In this document: positions 56,269 through 64,000 of the stretch, in pieces
Layout: each line of letters begins with the position of its first letter
How positions within the stretch are numbered: position 1 is the stretch's first letter
Source: Variovorax paradoxus B4
GTDB taxonomy: Bacteria; Pseudomonadota; Gammaproteobacteria; Burkholderiales; Burkholderiaceae_C
Reading direction: 5' to 3'
DNA: 64,000 bases
Assembly (NCBI RefSeq): GCF_000463015.1
Contig: NC_022247.1
Location: 1,054,001-1,118,000, forward strand
Translations under genes and position numbers: made by a program
Notes under the pieces: model-generated
What the model was told of the DNA's origin: nothing
Databases searched by the model: none
The model's input: the letters and a program-made list of their open reading frames with translations, nothing else

Positions 56269-56446
56269 AGAAAAATCCAATGCTCAATTATCGGAGCAAC
56301 GATGTGAGTTGCAAAGTGCTCGTTCACATCGCGCTCCATTTATGTGGTTGTTATGTTGCTCTCATGCATCGCGCGATGTCAGTCGATGCCGTGATCGACT
56401 GAGAGTTCGCGCGTCGTGCATGCACCTCTCTGACTTCACCGGCGCG
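56269..56446. other. nrdA-nrdB spacer with two palindromes
   Basis: This 178-base gap has no gene. It holds an 8-bp inverted repeat CGATGTGA/TCACATCG with a 16-base loop (about 56300-56331) and a second 8-bp inverted repeat CAGTCGAT/ATCGACTG around GCCGTG (56380-56401). They could be processing, stability or operator elements. Confidence 0.5.
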
Positions 56447-59362
56447 TCATTGGCATGCTTCGCAAGTCGGATCGTCGACGCCGCAGAACGCGATGTCGGT
56501 GGCAGGCATCGCACTCATCTGCGCCTTCGCTGCGGCAGCCGCGGCTTCGAGTGCGCTCATGCCCGAAGAGGCATCGCTGCCCGACGACACCGCATTGAGG
56601 CGGCCCGATTGCACGGTGGATTTCTCGGCGTGCGTCGCGCTCTGCGTGCGCAGGTAGTAGGTGGTCTTCAAGCCGCGCAGCCATGCGAGCTTGTAGGTGT
56701 CGTCGAGCTTCTTGCCCGATGCGCCGGCCATGTAGATGTTGAGCGACTGCGCCTGGTCGATCCACTTCTGGCGGCGCGAGGCGGCTTCGACCAGCCAGGT
56801 GGTTTCGACTTCGAACGCGGTGGCGTAGAGCGCCTTCACATCCTGCGGCACGCGGTCGATCGGACGCAGCGAACCGTCGAAGTGCTTCAGGTCCATCACC
56901 ATGACGTCGTCCCACAGGCCCAGGCGCTTCAGGTCGCGCACCAGGTAGTGGTTGATCACGGTGAATTCGCCCGACAGGTTCGACTTGACCGAGAGGTTGC
57001 CGAAGCAGGGCTCGATGGAAGCGTCGACGCCGATGATGTTCGAGATGGTCGCGGTCGGAGCGATGGCCACGCAGTTGGAATTGCGCATGCCGTCGGCCTT
57101 GATCTTCTGGCGCAGGGCGTCCCAGTCGAGCGTGGCCGAACGGTCGACCTCGACGTAGCCGCCGCGCGCCTTCTCGAGCAGGTCGAGCGTGTCGATCGGC
57201 AGGATGCCCTTGTCCCAGAGCGACCCCTTGTAGCTCGAGTACTTGCCGCGTTCGCGGGCCAGGTCGGTCGATGCCCAGTAGGCGTGGTAGCAGATGGCTT
57301 CCATCGACTCGTCGGCGAACTGCACGGCTTCCTGCGAGGCGTAGGGAATGCGCAGCTCGTAGAGTGCGTCCTGGAAGCCCATCAGGCCCAGGCCGACCGG
57401 ACGGTGGCGCAGGTTCGAGTCGCGCGCCTTCTTCACGGCGTAGTAGTTGATGTCGATCACGTTGTCGAGCATGCGCATCGCCGTGGAGATCGTCTTCTTG
57501 AGCTTTTCCTGGTCGACCTTGCCGTCCTTCAGGTGCTGCAGCAGGTTCACCGAGCCGAGGTTGCAGACGGCCGTTTCGGTGTCGCTGGTGTTGAGCGTGA
57601 TCTCGGTGCACAGGTTCGACGAGTGCACGACACCGGCGTGCTGCTGCGGCGAGCGCACGTTGCAGGCGTCCTTGAACGTGATCCACGGATGCCCGGTTTC
57701 GAACAGCATCGTGAGCATCTTGCGCCACAGGTCCGAGGCCTGGATGGTGCGCGCGGGCTTGATCTCGCCGCGCGCGGCCTTTTCTTCGTAGGCGGTGTAG
57801 GCCTTCTCGAAGTCGGCGCCGAACAGGTCGTGCAGGTCGGGCACGTTGGAGGGCGAGAACAGCGTCCAGGTGCCCTTTTCCATCACGCGGCGCATGAAGA
57901 GGTCGGGAATCCAGTTGGCCGTGTTCATGTCGTGCGTGCGGCGGCGGTCGTCGCCGGTGTTCTTGCGCAGCTCCAGGAACTCCTCGATGTCGAGGTGCCA
58001 GGTTTCGAGGTAGGTGCAGACGGCGCCCTTGCGCTTGCCGCCCTGGTTCACCGCCACGGCCGTGTCGTTGACCACCTTGAGGAACGGCACCACGCCCTGC
58101 GATTCGCCGTTGGTGCCCTTGATGTGGCTGCCCAGCGCGCGCACGCGGGTCCAGTCGTTGCCCAGGCCGCCCGCAAACTTCGAGAGCAGCGCGTTTTCCT
58201 TGATCGACTCGTAGATGCCGTCGAGGTCGTCGGGCACCGTGGTCAGGTAGCAGCTCGACAGCTGCGAGCGCAGCGTGCCGGCGTTGAAGAGGGTGGGCGT
58301 GCTCGACATGAAGTCGAAGGACGACAGCACTTCGTAGAACTCGATGGCGCGGGCTTCGCGGTCGATTTCGCCGAGCGACAGGCCCATGGCCACGCGCATG
58401 AAGAACGCCTGCGGCAGCTCGATGCGGGTCTTGCGCACGTGCAGGAAGTAGCGGTCGTACAGCGTTTGCAGGCCGAGGTAGTCGAACTGCAGGTCGCGCT
58501 CGGCCTTGAGCGCAGCGCCCAGGCGGGGCAGGTCGTACTGCAGCAGCTTCTCGTCGAGCAGCTCGTTCTCGACGCCCTTCTTGATGAACTGCGGAAAGTA
58601 GTCGGCGTAGGCGGTGGCGCGGTCGACCGGCATCACTTCGCGGCCGACGATCTCCTTGAAGATCGTGTGCAGCAGCAGGCGGGCGGTCGCGAAGGTGTAG
58701 TCGGGGTCTTTCTCGATCAGCGTGCGGGCCGCCAGGATCGAGGCCTTGTAGACCTCGTCGAGCGGCACGCCGTCGTACAGGTTGCGCATGGTCTCGGCGA
58801 CGATCGGCGCGGCGGTGATGCTGTCGCCCAGGTTTTCGCAGGCCGATTCGATCAGGCCCTTGAGCTGGTTCAGGTCGAGCGCGACGCGTTCGCCGTTGTC
58901 CAGCACGTGCAGCGTCGGCGTGGCCGGCGCTTCCTGCTCGACCTGCTTGGAACGCTCCTGCGTGCGGCGCTCGCGGTAGAGCACGTAGGCGCGCGCGATT
59001 TCATGGTGCCCGCCGCGCATCAGGCCGAGTTCGACCTGGTCCTGCACGTCTTCGATGTGGAAGGTGCCGCCGCCCGGACGCGAGCGCACCATGGCGCGGA
59101 TCACGCCTTGCGTGAGCGCGTCGACGGTTTCGCGCACGCTGGCCGAAGCCGCGCCCTGGGTGCCATGCACGGCCAGGAAGGCTTTCATCATCGCGATGGC
59201 GATCTTGTTGGGTTCGAAGGGAACCACGGCGCCGTTGCGGCGGATGATCTGGTAGTGCGCGAGGTTCTGTCCGGCGGGCGAGCCAGCGGTGTCGCGCTGC
59301 TGCTGCGTGGGCGTGGAGGGAACGGCACGCGAGGTCGATGGGGTGTTCAGGGCTGTTTGCAT
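56447..59362 (-). CDS. nrdA: Class Ia ribonucleotide reductase large subunit NrdA
   Basis: This 971-residue catalytic subunit reduces ribonucleoside diphosphates. An N-terminal ATP-cone (from about residue 37, YQIIRRNGAVVPFEPNKIA) is followed by a second ATP-cone-like segment (about 148-230), as in P. aeruginosa NrdA. Catalytic motifs are SSNLCTEITLN, AVCNLGSVNL, RNSNCVAIAPTATIS and the C-terminal cysteines (CGVDDPTCEAC). ATG 59362 has GAGAGGAAG closely upstream; TTG 59383 is less likely. Two NrdR boxes overlap its promoter. Confidence 0.96.
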   Translation of the reverse strand: MQTALNTPSTSRAVPSTPTQQQRDTAGSPAGQNLAHYQIIRRNGAVVPFEPNKIAIAMMKAFLAVHGTQGAASASVRETVDALTQGVIRAMVRSRPGGGTFHIEDVQDQVELGLMRGGHHEIARAYVLYRERRTQERSKQVEQEAPATPTLHVLDNGERVALDLNQLKGLIESACENLGDSITAAPIVAETMRNLYDGVPLDEVYKASILAARTLIEKDPDYTFATARLLLHTIFKEIVGREVMPVDRATAYADYFPQFIKKGVENELLDEKLLQYDLPRLGAALKAERDLQFDYLGLQTLYDRYFLHVRKTRIELPQAFFMRVAMGLSLGEIDREARAIEFYEVLSSFDFMSSTPTLFNAGTLRSQLSSCYLTTVPDDLDGIYESIKENALLSKFAGGLGNDWTRVRALGSHIKGTNGESQGVVPFLKVVNDTAVAVNQGGKRKGAVCTYLETWHLDIEEFLELRKNTGDDRRRTHDMNTANWIPDLFMRRVMEKGTWTLFSPSNVPDLHDLFGADFEKAYTAYEEKAARGEIKPARTIQASDLWRKMLTMLFETGHPWITFKDACNVRSPQQHAGVVHSSNLCTEITLNTSDTETAVCNLGSVNLLQHLKDGKVDQEKLKKTISTAMRMLDNVIDINYYAVKKARDSNLRHRPVGLGLMGFQDALYELRIPYASQEAVQFADESMEAICYHAYWASTDLARERGKYSSYKGSLWDKGILPIDTLDLLEKARGGYVEVDRSATLDWDALRQKIKADGMRNSNCVAIAPTATISNIIGVDASIEPCFGNLSVKSNLSGEFTVINHYLVRDLKRLGLWDDVMVMDLKHFDGSLRPIDRVPQDVKALYATAFEVETTWLVEAASRRQKWIDQAQSLNIYMAGASGKKLDDTYKLAWLRGLKTTYYLRTQSATHAEKSTVQSGRLNAVSSGSDASSGMSALEAAAAAAKAQMSAMPATDIAFCGVDDPTCEACQ

Positions 59363-59444
59363 TCGCTTCCTCTCGGTTGGCAATTCTTGTTGGATGGCGA
59401 CGCCTTGGTTGGGCGTCGCGCCGGCGTTGTTGACCGGACGGAGG

Positions 59445-59460
59445 ACACTATATCTAGGGT
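59445..59460. promoter_or_regulatory. NrdR box 1
   Basis: ACACTATATCTAGGGT matches 14 of 16 positions of the NrdR consensus (acaCwAtATaTwGtgt). It overlaps the -10 element of the nrdA promoter. Confidence 0.82.
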
Positions 59461-59475
59461 CTGAGGGGTGTACAA
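59447..59475 (-). promoter_or_regulatory. nrdA promoter (sigma-70)
   Basis: On the minus strand TTGTAC (59475-59470) and TATAGT (59452-59447) are separated by 17 bases. Transcription would start near 59440, about 78 bases before the nrdA ATG. Confidence 0.75.
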
Positions 59476-59476
59476 C

Positions 59477-59492
59477 CCACTAGATGTAGTGT
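59477..59492. promoter_or_regulatory. NrdR box 2
   Basis: CCACTAGATGTAGTGT matches 13 of 16 NrdR consensus positions and begins 32 bp (three helical turns) after box 1, the usual spacing for paired NrdR boxes. Confidence 0.8.
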
Positions 59493-59711
59493 TTTCCTGT
59501 GGATACAACCCTGCCGATTTTTCTTTCGGCCCGGGACACGGCCGTCGATGCCGCATGAATACTGGCCTATGTTGTCGCAACCCGCATGGGCCGTGGCTTG
59601 CAGGCCGATTTGGGCTTGCAGGGCGCATGGTTGCTGCGTACGGCGGTTGCAATTTTCTCATTGCTGCGCCGCGAGATCGGCGCATCGCGAGGCGCCGCGC
59701 GATTGAAAAAA

Positions 59712-60329
59712 TTAGCGCTGCACCACCTGCGGAGGAAACATGTGTGGATTCCAGCCGAGGTGCCCGCGCAGCAATTGCCAATCGAAGCCGGCACCGGGGT
59801 CCTGCTTCCGGCCCGGTGCGATGTGCTCGTGGCCGGCGATGTGCGCGATGGCGTAGTGCTGCGCAATGGCGGGGCAGAGGCTGGCCAGCGTCTCGTACTG
59901 CGCCTCTTCGAACGGCTGGCCCTCCAGGCCTTCGAGCTCGATGCCGATGGAGTCGTCGTTGCAGTTCTCGCGGCCGCGCCACGACGACACGCCGGCATGC
60001 CAGGCGCGCTCGTCGCAGCTCACGAACTGCCAGAGTTCGCCGTTGCGCCGCACATAGAAATGCGAAGAAACCTCGAGGCCGCGAATCGATTGGAAGTAGG
60101 GATGCGCGTCCCAGTCGAGCTGGTTGGTGAAGAGCTGCTGCACCGCCTCGCCGCAGTATTCGCCGGGCGGCAGGCTGATGGAGTGCAGCACGATCAGGTC
60201 GGTCTGCGCGCCGGCGGGACGAGGTCCGAAATTCGGCGAGCGCAGCGCCTTGGCAAAGCGGTACCAGCCGGCGCGCCAGAGCCCGTCGTGGTTGCCCGGA
60301 TTCGCCGCGGGGGCCTCAGTCGTCGGCAT
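59712..60329 (-). CDS. ampD: 1,6-anhydro-N-acetylmuramyl-L-alanine amidase AmpD
   Basis: This 205-residue cytoplasmic zinc amidase of the N-acetylmuramoyl-L-alanine amidase type (amidase_2) has the metal ligands in IVLHSISLPPG and GHEHIAPGRKQDPGAGFDW, with the catalytic Glu in the ELEGLEG region. It cleaves the stem peptide from anhydro-muropeptides during wall recycling; in enterics its loss induces AmpC. ATG 60329 overlaps the pilR stop by 14 bases; a GTG at 60344 is possible. The place after pilSR is typical for Comamonadaceae. Confidence 0.93.
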   Translation of the reverse strand: MPTTEAPAANPGNHDGLWRAGWYRFAKALRSPNFGPRPAGAQTDLIVLHSISLPPGEYCGEAVQQLFTNQLDWDAHPYFQSIRGLEVSSHFYVRRNGELWQFVSCDERAWHAGVSSWRGRENCNDDSIGIELEGLEGQPFEEAQYETLASLCPAIAQHYAIAHIAGHEHIAPGRKQDPGAGFDWQLLRGHLGWNPHMFPPQVVQR

Positions 60330-61890
60330 GGCTGGTGCTGGCACCTTCGTCGCCGCCGGGCGTGGTGATGCCCAGCCGCGCGATGCGGTAGCGGATCTGG
60401 CGCAGGCTCATGCCGAGCCGTGCGGCGGCGGCCGTTCGATTGAAGCCGCTTTCATGCAGCGCGCGCACGAGGATCTCGCGCTCCTGCTGATCGAGGTAGG
60501 CCTGCAGGTCGGAGGGAAGGGCGGGCGCCGGGGACTTGGGTTCCGCAACGGCCGCGGCGATCGCGGCGATCGGAGCGGGCGCCGGAGGCGCCTCGCTGCC
60601 GAGCGCCGAAGCAGAAGGCGCGGATGCGGCAATGGCCGTCTCGGCCGGCGCCGTGGCAGTGCCCGGCCCTGGCGCCATCAGGTCCAGATGCAGTTCGTCC
60701 CCGTCGTTGAGCGCCACTGCGCGGTGCAGCAGGTTTTCGAGTTCCCGCACGTTGCCGTCGAGCCGGTGCTGGGCAAGGCGGCGCAGCAGTTCGGCGGAAA
60801 GATGCGGCACCGGCAGCCCGCCGTCCTGCGCAATGCGCGCGAGCAGCGCGGCGCAAAGGGCGGGCAGGTCTTCGCGCCGCTCGCGCAGCGCAGGCACCGC
60901 AATCTCGATCACGTTGAGCCGGTAGAACAGGTCCTGCCGGAAGCGGCCGGCCAGGACTTCTGCGTGAAGATCCTTGTGCGTGGCGCTCACGATGCGCACG
61001 TCGACCGCGTCTTCCTGCGTCGAGCCGATGGAGCGCACGCTGCGCTCCTGGATCGCGCGCAGCAGCTTGGACTGCATCGCCAGCGGCAGGTCGCCGATTT
61101 CGTCGAGAAAAAGCGTGCCGCTGCGCGCGGCCTGGAAGTAGCCGTCGCGGTCTTGCGACGAGCCGGTGTAGGAGCCCTTGCGGGCGCCGAAGAACTCGGC
61201 TTCGAGCAGGTTCTCGGGAATGGCGCCGCAGTTGACCGCGACGAACGGACCTTCGCTGCGCTGGCTGCAGGCGTGCACGGCGCGCGCCACCAGTTCCTTG
61301 CCGGTGCCCGATTCGCCGCGCACCAGCACCGGCGCCATGCCGCGCGCGACCTTGGCAATGCGCGACTTGACCAGGCGCATCGGTTCCGAGTCGCCCACCA
61401 GCCGGTCGAGCGCAGCGACGCCGCTGCCTGGAACGGCGGCGGTGTCGGCGCGCGGCTGGCCCGCGGGCGCCGCCTGCCAGGCCTTGGCCGGCAGTGCCTG
61501 CTGCGCCTGCACCGCGGAAGCGACCACGGCGCGGAACTGCTTCAGGTCGACCGGCTTGGTCAGGTAGTCGAATGCGCCGGCCTTCAGCGCCTCGACCGCG
61601 TTCTCGGCGGAGCCGTAGGCCGTCATCACCACGCAGCGCTCGCTGCGCTGGTTCTTCTGGATGCGGTGGATGATTTCCATGCCCTGTCCATCGGGCAGCC
61701 GCATGTCGGTGATCACCGCATCGAATTGCCCGGCCTCCAGGTGCTGCCAGGCTTCCGAAACGCTACCGGCAGCCTCGACGCGATAGCCTTCGCGCAGCAG
61801 GGTCAGTTCGTACAGCGTGCGCAGGTCGGGTTCGTCGTCGATGACCAGGATGTTGGCCGGACGCTGCATGGGAGGATGGGGAGTGCTCAC
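60316..61890 (-). CDS. pilR: Sigma-54-dependent response regulator PilR
   Basis: This 524-residue regulator has a receiver domain (phosphoacceptor D62 in VITDMRLPDG, lysine in YLTKPVDL), a AAA+ domain (Walker A GESGTGKE at about 190-197, Walker B-type GTLFLDEIGDLP) and a C-terminal Fis-type helix-turn-helix (NRTAAAARLGMSLRQIRYRI). The sigma-54 contact loop reads GSYTGS instead of GAFTGA. An Ala/Pro-rich linker (about 425-475) precedes the helix-turn-helix. PilR with PilS turns on pilA in type IV pilus systems; no pil structural genes are in this window. Confidence 0.9.
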   Translation of the reverse strand: MSTPHPPMQRPANILVIDDEPDLRTLYELTLLREGYRVEAAGSVSEAWQHLEAGQFDAVITDMRLPDGQGMEIIHRIQKNQRSERCVVMTAYGSAENAVEALKAGAFDYLTKPVDLKQFRAVVASAVQAQQALPAKAWQAAPAGQPRADTAAVPGSGVAALDRLVGDSEPMRLVKSRIAKVARGMAPVLVRGESGTGKELVARAVHACSQRSEGPFVAVNCGAIPENLLEAEFFGARKGSYTGSSQDRDGYFQAARSGTLFLDEIGDLPLAMQSKLLRAIQERSVRSIGSTQEDAVDVRIVSATHKDLHAEVLAGRFRQDLFYRLNVIEIAVPALRERREDLPALCAALLARIAQDGGLPVPHLSAELLRRLAQHRLDGNVRELENLLHRAVALNDGDELHLDLMAPGPGTATAPAETAIAASAPSASALGSEAPPAPAPIAAIAAAVAEPKSPAPALPSDLQAYLDQQEREILVRALHESGFNRTAAAARLGMSLRQIRYRIARLGITTPGGDEGASTSHADD

Positions 61891-61894
61891 GGCG

Positions 61895-63592
61895 CTATTG
61901 TGTCAGCCGGTTTTCGCTTGGCGCAAAGCTGACGAAGAATTCGTTGCCCTCGGGGCCGCCCGCGACCAGCGCGCGCCGCTCGTAGCCGATGGTGGCGCCA
62001 TGGCGCCGGCACAGCTCGCGGCACAGGAAGAGGCCGAGCCCGCTGGAGCGGCTTTCGGACGAGAAGAAGGGCTCGAACAGGTGGCGCTGCACCGCCGGCT
62101 CCAGCGGCGCGCCGTCGCTCCACACCTGCAGGCTGGGGCGGCCGGAACTGCCGCGCTGCGTGGTGGTGACGACCTGGATCGAGCCTGCTCGGCTGCTGGC
62201 GTAGCGCGCCGCATTGTCGAGCAGGTTCACGAGCAGGCGGCGCAGGTGCTCGACATCGAAGCGGACCTCGATGTCGGCGGCATCCAGCGCAATCAGCACG
62301 CCCTGGCGCTGCGTCTGGCGCCCCCACTCTTCGGCCAGCACCTGTACGGCGGGATCGAGCACGACCTGCTCGCCGAGCGAGAGCACGCGCTGCTGGCGCG
62401 CGCGAGAGACGTCGAGCACGTCGTCCACGATGCGGGCGAGCCGCTGCGCGTTGTGCTGCACCATGCTGGTCAGCTTGCGGTGCGCGGGATCGGTGAGGTC
62501 TTCGTTGAGCAGGGCGCTGGCCTGCGTGATGGCCGCCAGCGGGTTGCGGATCTCATGCGCCACGGCGGCCGACATGCGGCCCATCGCGGCCAGCTTTTCG
62601 GTGCGGATGCGGGCCTCGAGTTCGCGCAGGTCCTGCAGGAACATCACGCAAAGGCTGTCGACGTGCCGGTCGCTGGTGGGCGTGAGCCGCGTGCGCACAC
62701 GCACCTCGCGCGCAGCCCCGCGGGCCTGCGCCACGGGAATTTCCTCGCTTTGCGGCGCGCGGCGCGCAAAGGTCTGGCGCGCCAGCGCCGCCAGCGCATG
62801 CCAGGCGGGTTGCGCATGCAATGCAAACGGCAGGTTGAGCCGGGCCAGTCCTTGTCCGAGGATCGCGTCGGCCGCCGGATTGGCCGCATGCACCATGCCT
62901 TCGGCGTCGATCACCAGCACGCCTTCGCTCAGTGTCTCGATCACCAGATCGTTGACCTGTGCCTGCATCTGCGCGCTGCTGCGGTTGCGCAGCGCGGTCT
63001 CTTCCTCGCGAGCCAGCCGGCGCGCCAGTTCGTGCGCCAGCAGGGCCACCACGAAGAGCCCGGTGCCGGTGAGCGCCGCCTGCACGAAGCGGGTGGAGGA
63101 ATCGCCGGGCTGCTGCAGCCAATGCCAGCCGGCATCGGCCAGCAGCAGCAGCGTGACCGTGGCCGTGGTGCCCAGGCCCACGGTCACCGTGCCCAGCACG
63201 GCGCTCATGAGCACCGGCAGCGCGAACAGCGGCGTGTAGTTGATGTTGCCGCCCTGGAGCACCTGGAGCGCGGTGAAGGTGCCGAGGTCGATGCCGATGG
63301 TGAGGAACCAGAGCGTGCCGAAGGCCCGGATCGGCGGCGTGAAATGCGCGTAGCGGGCGCCCAGCCAGGTGGCAACCAGGTAGCCGGCCGAAAGCGCCAT
63401 GGCCAGCGGCTGCATCGTCTGGCCGAGCGCCATGGCCACGCCCTGCAGCAGCACGAGCACCAGCGCAACGAAGCAGCGTGCCGCCATGAAGCCGCGCCAC
63501 AGCCGCAGCAGCGCGGCGCTCTCGCCGCGCCCCGGCTCGAGCGTGTTCCAGTCGGTGACGGGCTCGCCGCGCGACCAGAGGGAAGAGTTCAC
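61895..63592 (-). CDS. pilS: Sensor histidine kinase PilS
   Basis: This 565-residue kinase has about six membrane helices in its first 200 residues, a PAS-like region (about 215-320), the phosphoacceptor motif AAVAHEIRNPLAAITQ (H346) and an ATPase domain with LLVNLLDNAARYA (N box) and SSGLGLFLCRELCRRHGATIGY (G2). GTG 63592 is chosen because AAGGG lies 8 bases upstream and membrane helices follow shortly; the upstream open frame has no family content. It is the partner of the downstream PilR, four bases apart. Confidence 0.9.
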   Translation of the reverse strand: MNSSLWSRGEPVTDWNTLEPGRGESAALLRLWRGFMAARCFVALVLVLLQGVAMALGQTMQPLAMALSAGYLVATWLGARYAHFTPPIRAFGTLWFLTIGIDLGTFTALQVLQGGNINYTPLFALPVLMSAVLGTVTVGLGTTATVTLLLLADAGWHWLQQPGDSSTRFVQAALTGTGLFVVALLAHELARRLAREEETALRNRSSAQMQAQVNDLVIETLSEGVLVIDAEGMVHAANPAADAILGQGLARLNLPFALHAQPAWHALAALARQTFARRAPQSEEIPVAQARGAAREVRVRTRLTPTSDRHVDSLCVMFLQDLRELEARIRTEKLAAMGRMSAAVAHEIRNPLAAITQASALLNEDLTDPAHRKLTSMVQHNAQRLARIVDDVLDVSRARQQRVLSLGEQVVLDPAVQVLAEEWGRQTQRQGVLIALDAADIEVRFDVEHLRRLLVNLLDNAARYASSRAGSIQVVTTTQRGSSGRPSLQVWSDGAPLEPAVQRHLFEPFFSSESRSSGLGLFLCRELCRRHGATIGYERRALVAGGPEGNEFFVSFAPSENRLTQ

Positions 63593-63686
63593 TGGCGCAC
63601 CCTTGGCGCTGCGCGCCTTCCCGCCAAGCGGGAGCGAGCTTGCTTGGGGCGGCCCGGCGCTGCGCTCATGGGTGTGCAGTGCTCGC

Positions 63687-63947
63687 TCAGCCGCGCTCGG
63701 CGGCCTGGCGGTGCGCAGCACTGCAGTAGACCGCGTCGCCCGGTCCGGCGAGCGCATCGCTCGCGGGCAGGTGCAAGCCGCAATGGGCGCAGCGCAGCAT
63801 GGCCTGCGGCGGCGCCGGCGCGGCAGGGGGGCGCTGGGCGGCGCGGGCCGCCTGCTCGCGCAGGGTCTCGCGCATTTCCTCCCGGCGGTTCTTGCGCCAG
63901 AGCCAGATCGCCACCCAGAGCACTGCGAGAACGAGCAGGTATTTCAT
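63687..63947 (-). CDS. PP0621-like small protein with zinc-binding cysteines
   Basis: This 86-residue protein has an N-terminal membrane helix (about residues 2-17, KYLLVLAVLWVAIWLW), a basic linker (RKNRREEMRETLREQAARAAQ) and a C-terminal zinc-ribbon-like set: C53 and C56 in RCAHCGLHLP, then a Cys and a His further on (VYCSAAHRQAA). It matches the small PP0621-type proteins found next to pilS. Function unknown. ATG 63947 overlaps the stop of the next gene upstream by 4 bases. Confidence 0.82.
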   Translation of the reverse strand: MKYLLVLAVLWVAIWLWRKNRREEMRETLREQAARAAQRPPAAPAPPQAMLRCAHCGLHLPASDALAGPGDAVYCSAAHRQAAERG

Positions 63948-64000
63948 GTCGCGCCGCGCGCCAGCACCACTTCGAGCACGAAGCGCGAGCCCACATACGC
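63944..64000 (-). CDS. C-terminal end of a probable YpjD/CcsA-type cytochrome c assembly protein (cut by window edge)
   Basis: Only the last 18 residues and stop are visible (YVGSRFVLEVVLARGAT). The pattern YVGSRFVLEV is like the end of YpjD/CcsA inner-membrane proteins, which commonly precede the PP0621-like and pilS genes in this group. The stop overlaps the next start by 4 bases. The rest lies outside the window. Confidence 0.6.
   Translation of the reverse strand, partial: AYVGSRFVLEVVLARGAT

Larger units (their letters stand above)
59363..59711. other. Intergenic region between nrdA and ampD
   Basis: These 349 bases hold the nrdA promoter and two NrdR boxes (59445-59492), with an ~80-base nrdA leader. 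The stretch 59500-59711 shows no gene, terminator or clear repeat. Confidence 0.6.

Noticed and set aside
55844..59464. A 1206-residue open frame on the plus strand opposite nrdA and nrdB
   Set aside because: It is a GC-rich shadow: nrdA and nrdB have clear families, starts and motifs on the other strand, and the antisense translation has no recognisable protein character.

Overview
The window is high-GC DNA that reads as the chromosome of a betaproteobacterium of the order Burkholderiales, most likely Comamonadaceae and Variovorax-like. This rests on recognising the proteins (MurE with the meso-DAP motif, a cysteine-poor DksA, NrdA with two ATP-cone-like regions, PilS/PilR next to AmpD) and on local gene order. 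No species-level search was possible. About 50 protein genes are supported. I saw no tRNA, rRNA, CRISPR array, prophage or insertion sequence.

Layout. 1-6.4 kb: the end of an RlmI-like methyltransferase, a His-rich CobW-type metallochaperone, a DUF945 protein, DksA with a long histone-like tail, and a STAS-like protein. 6.4-8.3 kb: the HslVU protease. 8.3-27.8 kb: a complete division and cell wall (dcw) cluster, mraZ-rsmH-ftsL-ftsI-murE-murF-mraY-murD-ftsW-murG-murC-ddlB-ftsQ-ftsA-ftsZ-lpxC. Most junctions overlap by 4 bases (ATGA/GTGA), and MraZ-type boxes overlap the promoter. 27.9-30.3 kb: a LysR regulator divergent from an SHMT-like gene broken by a 10-bp tandem duplication. 30.3-38.4 kb, mostly minus strand: ruvC, a CdsA-like and a PlsC-like lipid enzyme, DUF2809, mtgA, aroE, a TonB-like protein, an RNase II-type exonuclease and an esterase.

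38.7-49.1 kb: a NarL-type two-component pair, rodA, tldD, a BamE-like lipoprotein, then DAHP synthase (aroG) behind what looks like a complete aromatic-amino-acid attenuator, then a DUF985 cupin, mpl, a conserved hypothetical protein and a TlpA-like thioredoxin. 49.1-54.4 kb: accB-accC, prmA, a DUF3426 zinc-ribbon membrane protein and a PfkB kinase. 54.4-64 kb, minus strand: a histone H1-like protein, nrdB and nrdA (with two NrdR boxes), ampD, pilR-pilS, a PP0621-like protein and the last codons of a probable YpjD/CcsA protein.

Themes. The window is dominated by envelope construction: precursor synthesis (MurC-F, MraY, MurG, Ddl), polymerisation (FtsI, FtsW, RodA, MtgA), recycling (Mpl, AmpD), lipid A (LpxC) and phospholipids (PlsC/CdsA-like, AccBC). 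The least expected features are regulatory or architectural: the aroG leader-peptide attenuator; a recurrent -10-like hexamer 6-9 bases before the start codon of many genes, suggesting leaderless mRNAs; Pro/Ala/Glu-rich insertions inside MurD and the PlsC-like enzyme; and the Lys/Ala-rich tail on DksA.
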